DNA from: Propioniciclava coleopterorum
GTDB taxonomy: Bacteria > Actinomycetota > Actinomycetes > Propionibacteriales > Propionibacteriaceae
DNA length: 64,000 bases
Assembly: GCF_011393335.1 (NCBI RefSeq)
Contig: NZ_CP049865.1
Coordinates: 558,001-622,000, forward strand
Direction: 5' to 3'
Part shown: positions 1 through 9,274 of the stretch, piece after piece
Layout: each line of letters starts with the position of its first letter
Position numbering within the stretch: the stretch's first letter is position 1
Notes under the pieces: model-generated
The model's database searches: none
The model's input: only the letters and a program-made list of their open reading frames with translations
What the model was told of the DNA's origin: nothing
Position numbers and translations under genes: made by a program

Positions 1-352
1 CCTGGGCCTCGAGTTCGGCGCGCAGCGGCGCGAAGTTCTCGATGATGCCGTTGTGGATGAGCGCCACCCGGCCGTCCGCGGAGACGTGCGGGTGGGCGTT
101 GGCGTCGGTGGGCGCGCCGTGCGTGGCCCACCGGGTGTGCCCGATGCCGAGGTGGGACTCGGGGACGGGGTGCTCCGCCAGCTCGGCCTCGAGGTTCGTC
201 AGCTTGCCCGCCTTCTTGCGCCAGACCAGCCCGTCATCCGCCTCGACCGCGATCCCTGCGGAGTCGTAACCGCGGTATTCCATGCGGCGCAGCGCGTCCA
301 CCAGGACGTTCTGCGCGTTCCTCGGCCCGACATACCCGATAATTCCGCACAT
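1..352 (-). CDS. glmS: Glutamine--fructose-6-phosphate aminotransferase, N-terminal part (partial)
   Basis: The enzyme makes glucosamine-6-phosphate from fructose-6-phosphate and glutamine for peptidoglycan precursors. Only about 117 residues are visible, and they belong to the N-terminal Ntn glutaminase domain. Met1 is followed by Cys2 (MCGIIGYVG), the nucleophile exposed after Met removal; YRGYDSAG lies at about 26-33 and TRWATHG at about 73-79. The sugar isomerase (SIS) domains lie beyond the left edge of the window. The gene diverges from coaA. glmM, which acts next in the same pathway, is about 6 kb away on the same strand. The family call is very secure; the gene is cut only by the window edge. 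Confidence 0.97.
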   Translation of the reverse strand, partial: MCGIIGYVGPRNAQNVLVDALRRMEYRGYDSAGIAVEADDGLVWRKKAGKLTNLEAELAEHPVPESHLGIGHTRWATHGAPTDANAHPHVSADGRVALIHNGIIENFAPLRAELEAQ

Positions 353-401
353 GGGATTCAGCGTACCGGCCGCCCCCCACGCCGAGCGAGGCGAGGGCGT
401 C

Positions 402-1340
402 GTGGATGAATACGGCCCCTACGTGCTCGCCGAGCGGGCCGTGTGGGCCGATCTCGCGACGCAGATGCCGGTGGCGCTCACCGAGGAGACGCTCGAGCGC
501 GTCCGGTCCCGGCTGGACACCATCGACCTGGCGCAGGTACGCGAGGTGTACCTGCCGCTGACCGAGCTCATCCACCTCTACGTGGAGTACACCGGCCACC
601 TCTACAGCAGCACGCACGACTTCCTGGAGGTCTCGGAGCGCCGCACCCCGTTCGTGATCGGCGTCGCCGGCTCGGTCGCGGTGGGCAAGTCCACCACCAG
701 CCGGCTGCTGGTCGAGTTGCTGTCCCAGCTGCCGGGGCACCCGCGGGTGGACCTGGTGACCACCGACGGCTTCCTGCACCCCAATGCGGAGCTGGAGCGG
801 CGCGGCATCATGAACCGCAAGGGCTTCCCCGAGAGCTACGACCGGCAGGCGCTGCTGAAGTTCGTGATGGACGTGAAGTCGGGCGCGCCCGTGGTGGAGG
901 CGCCGGTGTACAGCCACCTCGTCTACGACATCGTGCCCGGCGAGAAGATCGTGGTGAGCCACCCCGACATCCTGATCATCGAGGGCCTCAACGTGCTGCA
1001 GCCCGCCCGGCTGCGCTCGGACTCCGACACCTCGCTGGCGGTCAGCGACTTCTTCGACTTCTCGGTCTACGTGGACGCCTCCGAGGACGACCTGCGCGCC
1101 TGGTACCTCGAGCGGTTCCTCAAGCTGCGCGAGACCGCCTTCCGGGACCCGCGCTCCTACTTCGCGAAGGTGGCCGCCCTGTCGGACGCCGACGCCCTGG
1201 CCTACGGCACCGAGGTGTGGGACACCATCAACGCCCCCAACCTGCGCGAGAACATCCTGCCCACCCGCGGCCGCGCCACCGCGATCCTGCGCAAGAACGC
1301 CCAGCACGACATCGAGTGGATCCGCATCCGCAAGATCTGA
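402..1340 (+). CDS. coaA: Type I pantothenate kinase
   Basis: Phosphorylates pantothenate with ATP, the first committed step of coenzyme A synthesis in the cytoplasm. The P-loop GSVAVGKS is at about residues 90-97, followed by the family blocks VDLVTTDGFL, RKGFPESYD and ILIIEGLNVLQ. The chosen GTG start at 402 gives 312 residues, the usual length for the family, and has a purine-rich ribosome binding site (GAGGCGAGG, about 388-396). An in-frame ATG at 351 would overlap the divergent glmS start codon and add 17 residues with no family counterpart. Divergent glmS-coaA pairs are a familiar actinobacterial arrangement. Function is secure; the start is moderately so. Confidence 0.96.
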   Translation: MDEYGPYVLAERAVWADLATQMPVALTEETLERVRSRLDTIDLAQVREVYLPLTELIHLYVEYTGHLYSSTHDFLEVSERRTPFVIGVAGSVAVGKSTTSRLLVELLSQLPGHPRVDLVTTDGFLHPNAELERRGIMNRKGFPESYDRQALLKFVMDVKSGAPVVEAPVYSHLVYDIVPGEKIVVSHPDILIIEGLNVLQPARLRSDSDTSLAVSDFFDFSVYVDASEDDLRAWYLERFLKLRETAFRDPRSYFAKVAALSDADALAYGTEVWDTINAPNLRENILPTRGRATAILRKNAQHDIEWIRIRKI

Positions 1341-1380
1341 TCCGGCGCCGAGACCCCGCCGGGGCGTCGGGGGCGGCCGC

Positions 1381-1386
1381 TAGGCT
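1381..1386 (+). promoter_or_regulatory. -10 box of a leaderless gene (SWIM protein)
   Basis: TAGGCT is followed by exactly six bases and then the ATG at 1393, so transcription would start at or next to the start codon. No ribosome binding site lies in front of that ATG and no clear -35 box is visible. The same spacing recurs in five other places in the window. Confidence 0.5.
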
Positions 1387-1392
1387 CCCGCC

Positions 1393-2724
1393 ATGACGGA
1401 ACGCGGTTATCACCAGGCGTCCGTGCTGGACGAGGCGGGCCTCAGCCTGGCCCTCGCCCCGGCACTCACCCCCAACGGGCCGGTCGCATCCCCGTCGTTC
1501 TTCCACGGGTTCGCGACCCACCCCCTCGTGCTGGCGCGCGGCCTGGTCACGCTGGCCGACATCACCGCCGCCCGCTACTTCCCGCTGGGCACCAGCTCGA
1601 TGCGCGACCCCGTGCTCACCGCGCACGGCGATCGGCTGCGCGCCGAGGTGTTCTCCGCCTGCGCGGGGGTGCACGCCCGGCTGGACCTGCTCGGGGCCGG
1701 CTTCGACGGCGGCGAGATCGGGCACGGCACCACCAACGTCGACATCGGCCTGCACACCCGGACGGCCCTGTCCCGGGTGGGTCGCTCCGACCTGCTGCAC
1801 GTCGACGTCGGGAGCGAGGGGCTGGCCGTGTCCAGCCCGGAGCGCACCGCGGTCGAGCGGCCGGTCGACATGCCCGATCGCTGGGTGCGTTCGCTGGGCA
1901 ACACCGCCGAGATCCTGCACGGCCTGGTGCCCGTGCTCACGGTGGACGCCGCCGCGGCGCGCGCCTTCATCGCCGCGCTGCCCGCCGCCACCGCCGCGAC
2001 CCGCGGCGGCTGGGTGACCCGGACGCGCACCGGGCTGCGGGTCGCGGCGCGGCCGTCGGGCCCGGCCGTCTTCCTGGCCGGGACGCACCGGCTGTCGGGG
2101 CTGAAGCGGATGCTGCCGCACGTGCAGGGCCTCACCCTGTACGGCCCCGCCGGCGGCGGCGAGGGCGCCTCCGCGGTCGAGGTGCACCTGCCCGCGGCCC
2201 GGCTCACGCTGGTGCTCACCGCCGGCGCCACCCGCGGCTTCTCCGGGGAGGGCGCCCTGCTGGACGCCCTCGCGTCCCCGACGGCGCTCGAGGACGCCGC
2301 CCTGGTCTCAGCGCTGCTGTCCTTCGAGCCCCGGATCGACGTCGCCCGGCTCGCCCGGGACGCCGACCTCACCCCGGACGCCGTCCGCGACGCCCTGGCG
2401 GTGCTGGCGTCCTCGGGCCGGGTCGGCTGGGACGGACACGAGGAGGCCTGGTTCCACCGCGAACTGCCCGACGCCCCCGACCGGGTCACCCGCGACAATC
2501 CGCGGCTGGTCGCCGCCCGCCGCCTCGTGGCCGCCGGCGGGGTGCGGACCGGCGCCGAGCCCGGCACCTGGCAGGTCGCGGGGGCGTCCGAGGGCGACTA
2601 CCTGGTCCGCCGGGAGGCCGACGGCGACCGCTGCGCCTGCACCTGGTACCTGTCGCACCGCGGCACCCGCGGCCCGTGCAAGCACGTGCTGGCCGCCCAG
2701 ATCTTCGACCAGGAGGCCCGATGA
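1393..2724 (+). CDS. SWIM zinc-finger protein
   Basis: 443 residues. The C-terminus carries a SWIM zinc-binding motif (CxC...CxH: CAC at about 416-418 and CKH about 13 residues later), a fold linked to DNA or protein binding. The upstream roughly 400 residues are alanine-rich and match no domain I recognise; part of the region around residues 290-340 reads like a winged-helix segment (RIDVARLARDADLTPDAVRD). The stop overlaps the start of the next gene (ATGA), so the two are translationally coupled and probably work together. In other actinobacteria, SWIM proteins occur in cassettes with large helical proteins, MoxR-type AAA ATPases and VWA proteins; no ATPase or VWA gene is present here. Its biochemical role is unknown. 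Confidence 0.85.
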   Translation: MTERGYHQASVLDEAGLSLALAPALTPNGPVASPSFFHGFATHPLVLARGLVTLADITAARYFPLGTSSMRDPVLTAHGDRLRAEVFSACAGVHARLDLLGAGFDGGEIGHGTTNVDIGLHTRTALSRVGRSDLLHVDVGSEGLAVSSPERTAVERPVDMPDRWVRSLGNTAEILHGLVPVLTVDAAAARAFIAALPAATAATRGGWVTRTRTGLRVAARPSGPAVFLAGTHRLSGLKRMLPHVQGLTLYGPAGGGEGASAVEVHLPAARLTLVLTAGATRGFSGEGALLDALASPTALEDAALVSALLSFEPRIDVARLARDADLTPDAVRDALAVLASSGRVGWDGHEEAWFHRELPDAPDRVTRDNPRLVAARRLVAAGGVRTGAEPGTWQVAGASEGDYLVRREADGDRCACTWYLSHRGTRGPCKHVLAAQIFDQEAR

Positions 2725-5700
2725 CCGCCCTCGCCGACGCCGTCGCCGTGTTCCGCGAGCTGGGCTGGGCCGACGCCGACCTGAGCCGGGCGCTCGAGCT
2801 GCCGCTGGGCACCCCCGAGCAGCGCGCCGTCGCCAGGAAGGGCGTGGCCAAGGGCGTCTGGGGCGCGTTCGGCGAGGTCGGCCCGAACCGGTACGCCTGG
2901 GTGTCGGCGATCGGGGTCGACGGCAAACTGTTCCTCGTGTTCGCGCTGCGCCAGGGCGTCTCCGCCCGGCGTGCCGCCCAACTGCTGCGCGACGTCCGCA
3001 CGACGGGCCTCGACCAGGCCCTCGCCGCGGTCTTCGAGGCCGGCAACCCGGGCGCGGTCGCCCGCGCCCTGTTCCCCGGCGACGGCGGCCAGCCCTGGAC
3101 GGTGCAGGCCGCGCTGCGCCTGCTGGTACCCGGCGACGAGGAACCGCCCACCGGCCGGGCCTACCTGCGCGCGTGGACCCGGCTCGCCGAGAGGGCGTTG
3201 ATCCACAACGCCGGCGGCAAGGATCTAGCCCGCTGGCGGTTCGCCGACCACGTCCGGGCCGCCATCGCCGCCGGGGTGCCGGCGGCCGGCTCCCCCGAGG
3301 CCGGGCCGATCGCGCTCGTGCTGGGCCGCGGCGTCGAGTTGGGCCTGCTGGAGCGCGACGAGGCCGTCGAGCTGAGCTTCGGCGGCCTGGACGCCTCCGC
3401 GCGGCCCAGCGACCGGATCACCTGGCTGGACACCCTGGCCGGCCTGGGCGTCACCGACGCCGACCTGCTGGAGCGCGCGGACGCCCTCGTCCCGCTGCTC
3501 GGCTTCGGCGACGCCGCGCTCATCGAGCGGCTGACCCCGATCCTGCTGGCCGGGGACGACGCGACCGCCGTGGACGTGGTGCTCGTCGCGCTGGCGGCCA
3601 AGACCAAGAAGACCCGCCGCGCCGTGCTGGAGGCGGCGGCGTCCCGTCCCCGTCCGGCGGGCGCCGAACTGGTGGCCGACGTCGTGGCCGGCCAGGCCGC
3701 GGACACCGACCGGGGCGTCGCCCGCGCCGCCGCCGCGCTCGCCGCGTCCTGGGGGCTGGACGCCGCACCGGTGGCCCCCGGACCGGCGCCGGTCACCGGG
3801 GCGTGGCGGCCGACGCCGCCGCTGTGGACGGTCCCCGCGTTCCGGGTGCCCGAGGCCACCCCCGGCGCGCTCACCGACGCGGCCGCGACCCTGACCGGGC
3901 GGGCGTCCACCGCCGTGCCCGACGTCGAGGTGGAGCGGTTCTGGGCCCTGGCGGTCGCGGTCGCCCACGCCGACGCCGAGGCGGCCCGCGCAGCCCTGCG
4001 CGGGGTGAAGCAGGAGTGGCGGATCGCCCTGGGCGCGGCCGCCAGCTGGGTGCGCGGCGAGCCCTGCGCGTTCGCCGACCGGCTGGCCGGCGAGTCCGAG
4101 TGGCAGACGACCGACGTCCACCTCGGCCTGATCCGAGCCCGCGACGCCCAGCTCGCCGAGCGGCTGGGCGAGCTCCCGGTGCTGCTGTCCACGCCGAGCC
4201 GGGACGACCTCAGCGTCCTGCCCGACGCCCTCACCGAACGCCTCGCCCGGTACGCCGTCGCCGGCGTGGCGGTCGCCGAGGCCGACCTGGTGCTGGCCGC
4301 CACCCGGCTCGACCTGCCCGCCGTCACCGACGCGCACCGGGCCGCCTGGCGCGACCTCGACGTGCCCGTCCTCGGCTCGCGGGGCCCGATCGCCGCGTCC
4401 GCCGGCCCGACGCTGGCGGCCTACACACTCGATCCGGTGCTGGAGCCCGCACCCAGCCCCACGGGAAGCGCCGACGGCCACGGCCAGGTGGTCAAGCCGG
4501 CCAGCCTCGCGGCCTTTCCGCCGCGGCTGGGGGGCGGCTGGTCGGGCGTGGAGCAGGGCGTCCACCCGGCCTGGGCTCGGGCCTTCTCGTCGGGCGACGA
4601 CGGCATCCCGACGGGCACGGCGCTGCGCCAACTCGCCCGGCGCGCGGCGCCGCTGTCCGACATGCACGCCGCCGACCTGCTCACCGCGCAGCGCGACCTG
4701 CTCGACGCGGACCCCGACGGCGCCGCCCAGGCGGCGCTGGAAGCGTTCGAGCGCGGGCTGCTGCTCCCCGGGGCCGCGGACGCCGCCCTCCTCGCCGAAC
4801 CGCCGACGGCGCTGGCATCCCTGGCGCTGGCCTGGCAGGACACCGCCCAGCTCGGCCTGGCCTCGGTGGTCTGGGGCGCCCTGGACGCGCTCGCGCTCGG
4901 ATCGGTTCTGGCGCAGCGGCTGCAGCCCGGCACGGCCGAGGTGGTCGACGCCCTGGCCGCCCTGGCGCCCGAGGTGCGGGCGGCGGTGTCCGCCGGGCAC
5001 GCGGACGCGGCGGTGTGGGACCTGCCCGGGCTGCGCCGGCTGGCCGAGCGGTCGGGCTCGTCGCGCGCGGTGACGGCGGCCCGCGCGATGGTGGCGGATC
5101 TCCCGGCGGCCGTCTCCCCGCCGCCCGAGCCGGAGCCCGAGCCGGCCATCCCCTTCGAGCAGGCGTGGCCGGAGGGCGTGGGGTCAGCCCCCACCGTCCC
5201 CGACGGGGCGCGCGTGAGCGCCCGCTGGGGCCCCGGCCCCCGCCGGATGCTGGTGGTGCAGATCGCCGCCCCGGTCGGTTCCTTCCGGGTCGCCAAGCGC
5301 TGGTTCTACGATCTGGAGGTGGAGGGCCAGTGCCAGGCCGACGACGCCGCCACCGGCGCCACGCGGTGGCTGTGGTGGGACGCCGACGCCGCCGTCCTCG
5401 CGGCGTCCCCGCACCGCAACCGGACCGAGGGGAACGACAACCCGCTGCGGCTCGCCGGGCCGGTCCCGCCGCTCACGGTGGCGATGGCGGCGGTCACGCT
5501 CGTGGGCCTGTGCCAGGAGCAGGACGTGTATACCGCCCGCGAGGTGGCCACGGGTCTGGGCACCGGCTCGGTGCGGCTGGCCATGGCGGCGCTGCTGGCC
5601 GACTCCCCCGACGTCAGCCCCGCCAAGATCGTCGCCGCCCTGGACGCCGACCCCGCGCTGCTTCCGGCCTTCTGGCCGGTGCTGACCCAGTCCGTCCGGC

Positions 5701-5912
5701 ACGCCGCGACCCACGACAAGCCCCCGCACTGGCTGAACCGGATCCTGGACGCCGCCCTGCGGCACGCCGACACGCTGGCCGAGGCGTCCCGGCGCGGCCT
5801 GATCCCCGCCGAGGACGCCGCCTGGCCGGGCCTGGGTACGCTGGCCGATCGCCCCGGGCAGACGGCCGCCCTGCGGAAGGCGCGCGAACTGCGGCAGGCG
5901 TTGGGGCTGTAA
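2721..5912 (+). CDS. Large protein of unknown function coupled to the SWIM gene
   Basis: 1063 residues, ATG at 2721 with AGGAGG eight bases upstream and a 4-base ATGA overlap with the SWIM gene. It has no signal peptide or membrane segment, so it is probably cytoplasmic. The composition (very Ala/Leu/Asp-rich amphipathic segments throughout) suggests an alpha-helical, HEAT-like solenoid. A proline/glutamate-rich linker lies at about 800-820, and a more globular Trp-rich region follows (WLWWDADAA, about 900). It may belong to the DUF6493-like proteins found beside SWIM genes in Streptomyces and relatives, but I cannot confirm this by eye. Function unknown. Confidence 0.8.
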   Translation: MTALADAVAVFRELGWADADLSRALELPLGTPEQRAVARKGVAKGVWGAFGEVGPNRYAWVSAIGVDGKLFLVFALRQGVSARRAAQLLRDVRTTGLDQALAAVFEAGNPGAVARALFPGDGGQPWTVQAALRLLVPGDEEPPTGRAYLRAWTRLAERALIHNAGGKDLARWRFADHVRAAIAAGVPAAGSPEAGPIALVLGRGVELGLLERDEAVELSFGGLDASARPSDRITWLDTLAGLGVTDADLLERADALVPLLGFGDAALIERLTPILLAGDDATAVDVVLVALAAKTKKTRRAVLEAAASRPRPAGAELVADVVAGQAADTDRGVARAAAALAASWGLDAAPVAPGPAPVTGAWRPTPPLWTVPAFRVPEATPGALTDAAATLTGRASTAVPDVEVERFWALAVAVAHADAEAARAALRGVKQEWRIALGAAASWVRGEPCAFADRLAGESEWQTTDVHLGLIRARDAQLAERLGELPVLLSTPSRDDLSVLPDALTERLARYAVAGVAVAEADLVLAATRLDLPAVTDAHRAAWRDLDVPVLGSRGPIAASAGPTLAAYTLDPVLEPAPSPTGSADGHGQVVKPASLAAFPPRLGGGWSGVEQGVHPAWARAFSSGDDGIPTGTALRQLARRAAPLSDMHAADLLTAQRDLLDADPDGAAQAALEAFERGLLLPGAADAALLAEPPTALASLALAWQDTAQLGLASVVWGALDALALGSVLAQRLQPGTAEVVDALAALAPEVRAAVSAGHADAAVWDLPGLRRLAERSGSSRAVTAARAMVADLPAAVSPPPEPEPEPAIPFEQAWPEGVGSAPTVPDGARVSARWGPGPRRMLVVQIAAPVGSFRVAKRWFYDLEVEGQCQADDAATGATRWLWWDADAAVLAASPHRNRTEGNDNPLRLAGPVPPLTVAMAAVTLVGLCQEQDVYTAREVATGLGTGSVRLAMAALLADSPDVSPAKIVAALDADPALLPAFWPVLTQSVRHAATHDKPPHWLNRILDAALRHADTLAEASRRGLIPAEDAAWPGLGTLADRPGQTAALRKARELRQALGL

Positions 5913-5913
5913 C

Positions 5914-5942
5914 CGGCCGTCGAAGCGGTCCGTCGACGGCCG
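5914..5942. terminator. Convergent hairpin terminator
   Basis: Perfect 10-bp inverted repeat (CGGCCGTCGA / TCGACGGCCG) with a 9-base loop. It lies between the plus-strand 1063-residue gene and the minus-strand membrane protein gene. No T-run on either side; it probably acts in both directions. Confidence 0.6.
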
Positions 5943-5949
5943 CGTCGGG

Positions 5950-6729
5950 TCAGGACGCGGAGCGGTCCGGGCGGCGCAGCCGCGCCCGCAGCGCGGCGGG
6001 CGGGCGCACGCCCGAGGCCAAGATCAGGGGGACGGCCGCGAGCAGCATGGCGAGCAGGTCGGCCCACAGCGAGATCAGCCACGGGGTGGTGCCGTGCAGG
6101 ATCACGCAGACCCAGACCACCAGGCTGCCCCACGCGGCGGCGGCCCACTGCCGCGCATCCCAGGCGCGTCCGGCCCGGGCCAGGCCGCCGGTGCGCAGCG
6201 CGGCGACGCCGAGCGCGACCGCGGTCAGCACCCCGGCCGTGGCGGCGGTGATCAGCGGGCCGCTGGCGGCGTAGGCCAGCAGCGCCAGGGCCACGCCCAC
6301 CAGCGCCGTGCCGCGACGGCTCCGCGCGTCGGACGCCTCGGGCGCGGGCGGGACCAGGCCCGCGTCGTCCCGCCGCGCGACCAGCACGAAGGGGACGGCC
6401 ACGCAGGCGGCCACCAGGACCGCGACCCACGCGGGGATCGGCAGGTCCGGGACGGCCAGCGCGACCAGGTGCAGGCCGAGGAACGGGAGCACGGAGAACA
6501 CGCCGTAGGACTCCCGCCACGGCCGCTTGATCCGGCCCAGGTGGGCGGCGACGCCGTCCACGCCGAGGGCCCCGGCCCAGGCGAACAGCGGCAGGACGGC
6601 GGGCACCTGCGACTCGAACCGGAACTGCGGCAGGATGGCCACCAGCGCGCTGGTGAGGATGAAGCAGCACGCGACGGCGCCGGTCAGGCCCGCCGCGAGG
6701 GTCGCGGCGCTGGGCCGCGGCCGGCTCAC
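5950..6729 (-). CDS. Multi-pass membrane protein of unknown function
   Basis: 259 residues with about seven or eight hydrophobic segments (for example about 10-32, 43-58, 78-92, 98-115, 142-160, 165-178, 197-212, 220-240) and a short basic tail rich in Arg. No conserved motif that I recognise. The start overlaps the glmM stop by four bases, so it is the last gene of the rplM-rpsI-glmM unit and coupled to it. A role in cell envelope biology would fit the position behind glmM, but that is only inference. Confidence 0.75.
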   Translation of the reverse strand: MSRPRPSAATLAAGLTGAVACCFILTSALVAILPQFRFESQVPAVLPLFAWAGALGVDGVAAHLGRIKRPWRESYGVFSVLPFLGLHLVALAVPDLPIPAWVAVLVAACVAVPFVLVARRDDAGLVPPAPEASDARSRRGTALVGVALALLAYAASGPLITAATAGVLTAVALGVAALRTGGLARAGRAWDARQWAAAAWGSLVVWVCVILHGTTPWLISLWADLLAMLLAAVPLILASGVRPPAALRARLRRPDRSAS

Positions 6730-8078
6730 AGCGAGAGACGTTCCTTGACCACGGCGGCGAGCCGCTCGGCGATCTGCTGGGCGCGTTCGCCGGTGTCGGC
6801 CTCGACCATGACCCGCACGAGGGGCTCGGTGCCCGAGGGACGCAGCAGCACCCGTCCGGCCTCGCCGAGCTCGCGCCCGGCGGCCGTGACCGCCGAGTTG
6901 ACCTCGGGGTCGATGCCGGCGCGGGCCTTGTTGACGCCCGAAACGTTGATCATCACCTGCGGCAGCCGGGTCATCACGGCCCCGAGCTCGGCCAGCGAAC
7001 GGCCCGTCGCGACCATCTGGGCGGCCACGTGCAGCGCCGTGAGGACGCCGTCGCCGGTGGTGGCGAACTCACTCATGATGACGTGCCCGGACTGCTCACC
7101 GCCGAGAGCGAACCCGTTGTTGTTCATCGACTCCAGGACGTAGCGGTCGCCGACCTTGGTCTGGTCGACCGCGATGCCGTGCGCCTTCATCGCCTGGAAG
7201 AAGCCGAGGTTGCTCATCACGGTGGCCACCACGGTGTTCACGTGCAGCGCGCCGGTCTGCTTGAGCGCCAGCGCCAGGATCGCGAGGATCTGGTCGCCGT
7301 CGATCAGTTCTCCCGCGGCGTCCACGGCCAGGCAGCGGTCGGCGTCCCCGTCGAAGGCGAAGCCGACGTCGGCCCCGTTCTCCACCACGGCGCGCCGCAG
7401 GTCGTCCATGTGGGTCGAGCCGCAGTTCTCGTTGATGTTGAGGCCGTCGGGCCCGGCGTGGATCGTCGTCACCTCGGCGCCGGAGCGCGCGAACGCGTCC
7501 GGGCCGGTGTGGAAGGCCGCGCCGTTGGCGCAGTCGAGGACCACCTTCAGGCCCGCCAGGCGCCCCGGCTCGCCCAGCGAGGCGACGAGGTGGGCGACGT
7601 AGTGGTCCACGGCGTCCGGCTGATCGACCACGCGGCCGACCTGCGCGCCGGTGGGGCGCGTCCATTCGGCGTCCAGGCGGGCCTCGATCATGTCCTCGAG
7701 GTAGTCGTCGAGCTTGACCCCGCCGCGCGCGAAGAACTTGATGCCGTTGTCGGGCATCGGGTTGTGGCTCGCCGACAGCATCACGCCCAGGTCGGCGTTC
7801 AGGTGGTTGACCAGGAAGGCCGCAGCCGGGGTGGGCACGACGCCCACCTTGACGACGTCGACGCCCGCCGACGCGAGGCCGGCCACGACGGCCGCCTCGA
7901 GGAACTCGCCGGAGGCCCGGGGATCACGCGCAACGAGGGCCACCGGACGGTGACCCTCGAACTGCCCGGTTTCACCGAGCACGTGCGCCGCCGCCACCGA
8001 GAGCTCGAGAGCGAGCTCTGCGGTGAGGTCGACGTTCGCCCTGCCCCGGACCCCATCGGTACCGAAGAGCCGTGGCAC
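6726..8078 (-). CDS. glmM: Phosphoglucosamine mutase
   Basis: Interconverts glucosamine-6-phosphate and glucosamine-1-phosphate on the way to UDP-N-acetylglucosamine. 450 residues, full length. The opening [12 protein letters not shown] is typical. The phosphoserine loop SASHNP places the catalytic Ser at 104, the metal-binding DGDADR lies at about 243-248, and the sugar-binding GGEQSGH and phosphate-binding [12 protein letters not shown] motifs follow. GTG start, five bases after the rpsI stop. The order rplM-rpsI-glmM is classic for high-GC Gram-positives. Confidence 0.97.
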   Translation of the reverse strand: MPRLFGTDGVRGRANVDLTAELALELSVAAAHVLGETGQFEGHRPVALVARDPRASGEFLEAAVVAGLASAGVDVVKVGVVPTPAAAFLVNHLNADLGVMLSASHNPMPDNGIKFFARGGVKLDDYLEDMIEARLDAEWTRPTGAQVGRVVDQPDAVDHYVAHLVASLGEPGRLAGLKVVLDCANGAAFHTGPDAFARSGAEVTTIHAGPDGLNINENCGSTHMDDLRRAVVENGADVGFAFDGDADRCLAVDAAGELIDGDQILAILALALKQTGALHVNTVVATVMSNLGFFQAMKAHGIAVDQTKVGDRYVLESMNNNGFALGGEQSGHVIMSEFATTGDGVLTALHVAAQMVATGRSLAELGAVMTRLPQVMINVSGVNKARAGIDPEVNSAVTAAGRELGEAGRVLLRPSGTEPLVRVMVEADTGERAQQIAERLAAVVKERLSL

Positions 8079-8083
8079 GGGCG

Positions 8084-8602
8084 TCAGCGCTTGCTGTACT
8101 GCGGAGCCTTGCGGGCCTTCTTCAGACCAGCCTTCTTGCGCTCCTTGACGCGGGCGTCGCGGGTGAGGAAGCCGGCCTTCTTCAGCGCGGGGCGGCTCGC
8201 CTCGGCGTCGATCGCGTTCAGCGCACGGGCGATGCCCAGGCGCAGCGCGCCGGCCTGGCCGGTGACGCCGCCGCCGATGATCTTGGCGATCACGTCGTAG
8301 GAGCCCTCGACGGCCGCGGTCACGAAGGGCTCGTTCACGGTCTGCTGGTGCAGCTTGTTCGGGAAGTACTCCTCCAGCGAACGGCCGTTGATCTTGAACT
8401 CACCGGTGCCCGGCACGAGCCGGACGCGGGCGATGGCCTCCTTGCGGCGGCCGGTCGCGGCACCCGGCGCGACGACGGCGGGGCGGACGCCCGGCGCCGC
8501 CGAGGAGGGCGTGCCCTCGGCGCGGTACATGATCTCGCGATTCTCACCGTCGGTGAACGTCGCGGTCTCGTCGATGACTTCTTCGGTGGCGTTGTCGGTC
8601 AC
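8084..8602 (-). CDS. rpsI: 30S ribosomal protein S9
   Basis: Small-subunit protein whose C-terminal tail reaches the P-site tRNA; the tail ends in the expected basic [10 protein letters not shown]. The S9 core begins near [12 protein letters not shown]; the roughly 45 acidic residues before it are the actinobacterial N-terminal extension. I chose the GTG at 8602 because AAGGAAA lies about six bases upstream. A GTG at 8620 that overlaps the rplM stop is in frame but has no ribosome binding site of its own. Cotranscribed with rplM. Confidence 0.95.
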   Translation of the reverse strand: MTDNATEEVIDETATFTDGENREIMYRAEGTPSSAAPGVRPAVVAPGAATGRRKEAIARVRLVPGTGEFKINGRSLEEYFPNKLHQQTVNEPFVTAAVEGSYDVIAKIIGGGVTGQAGALRLGIARALNAIDAEASRPALKKAGFLTRDARVKERKKAGLKKARKAPQYSKR

Positions 8603-8616
8603 GTTGTTTCCTTGGG

Positions 8617-9060
8617 TCACTGAGCGATCTTCGTGATCTCGTACGCCTGCGGCTGCTGCGCGGCGTGCGGGTGCTCAGGGCCGCCGTAGACCTTGAGCTT
8701 CTTGAGCTGCTGACGGCTCAGCTTGTTCTTGGGGAGCATGCCCCAGACGGCGCGCTCGACGGCCTGCCGGGGATCCTTCTCCAGCAGTTCGCCGTACGGC
8801 ACGGCCTTCAGGCCACCCGGGCGGCCCGAGTGCCGGTAGGCCATCTTGGTGGTGGCCTTGTTGCCCGAGAGGGCGATCTTGTCGGCGTTGACGACCACGA
8901 CGAAGTCGCCGGTGTCGACGTGAGGCGCAAAGGTGGCCTTGTGCTTGCCGCGGAGCAGCGTCGCGACGGTCGTCGCGAGACGACCCAGCACGACGTCGGA
9001 GGCATCAATCACATGCCAGTTCCTGGTGACCTCGCCAGGCTTAGGGCTGTACGTAGACAC
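8617..9060 (-). CDS. rplM: 50S ribosomal protein L13
   Basis: Early-assembly large-subunit protein. The frame from GTG 9060 ([15 protein letters not shown]) gives 147 residues, the normal length, and aligns with the (M)RTYSPKPG start of other actinobacterial L13 proteins. An ATG at 9078 would add six residues (MEDWSS) and cannot be excluded. The block [18 protein letters not shown] and the ending [10 protein letters not shown] are typical. First gene of the rplM-rpsI-glmM unit. Confidence 0.95.
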   Translation of the reverse strand: MSTYSPKPGEVTRNWHVIDASDVVLGRLATTVATLLRGKHKATFAPHVDTGDFVVVVNADKIALSGNKATTKMAYRHSGRPGGLKAVPYGELLEKDPRQAVERAVWGMLPKNKLSRQQLKKLKVYGGPEHPHAAQQPQAYEITKIAQ

Positions 9061-9145
9061 GGACGACCAATCTTCCATCGATGAGCAGACATTCTTGCGG
9101 GTGGCGCGGGGCACCCGGGGGCACACTCCAGCGCAACAGCGACTC

Positions 9146-9174
9146 ATCCTACCGCCGCGCGTCCGAGGCACCAA
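9146..9174 (-). promoter_or_regulatory. Promoter of rplM-rpsI-glmM
   Basis: On the minus strand, a -35 box TTGGTG (9169-9174), a 17-base spacer and a -10 box TAGGAT (9146-9151) form a good housekeeping-type promoter. Transcription would start near 9139, giving a leader of about 80 bases before rplM. Confidence 0.6.
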
Positions 9175-9274
9175 ATCAGCGCTCAGGAGCGCGGACACCC
9201 GCGGCGGGCGATGCCCGCGGGAGGATCTGCCGGGAACCGGCTCCGAAACGGCGCGGGAGTGGCAGTGTTGGTGC

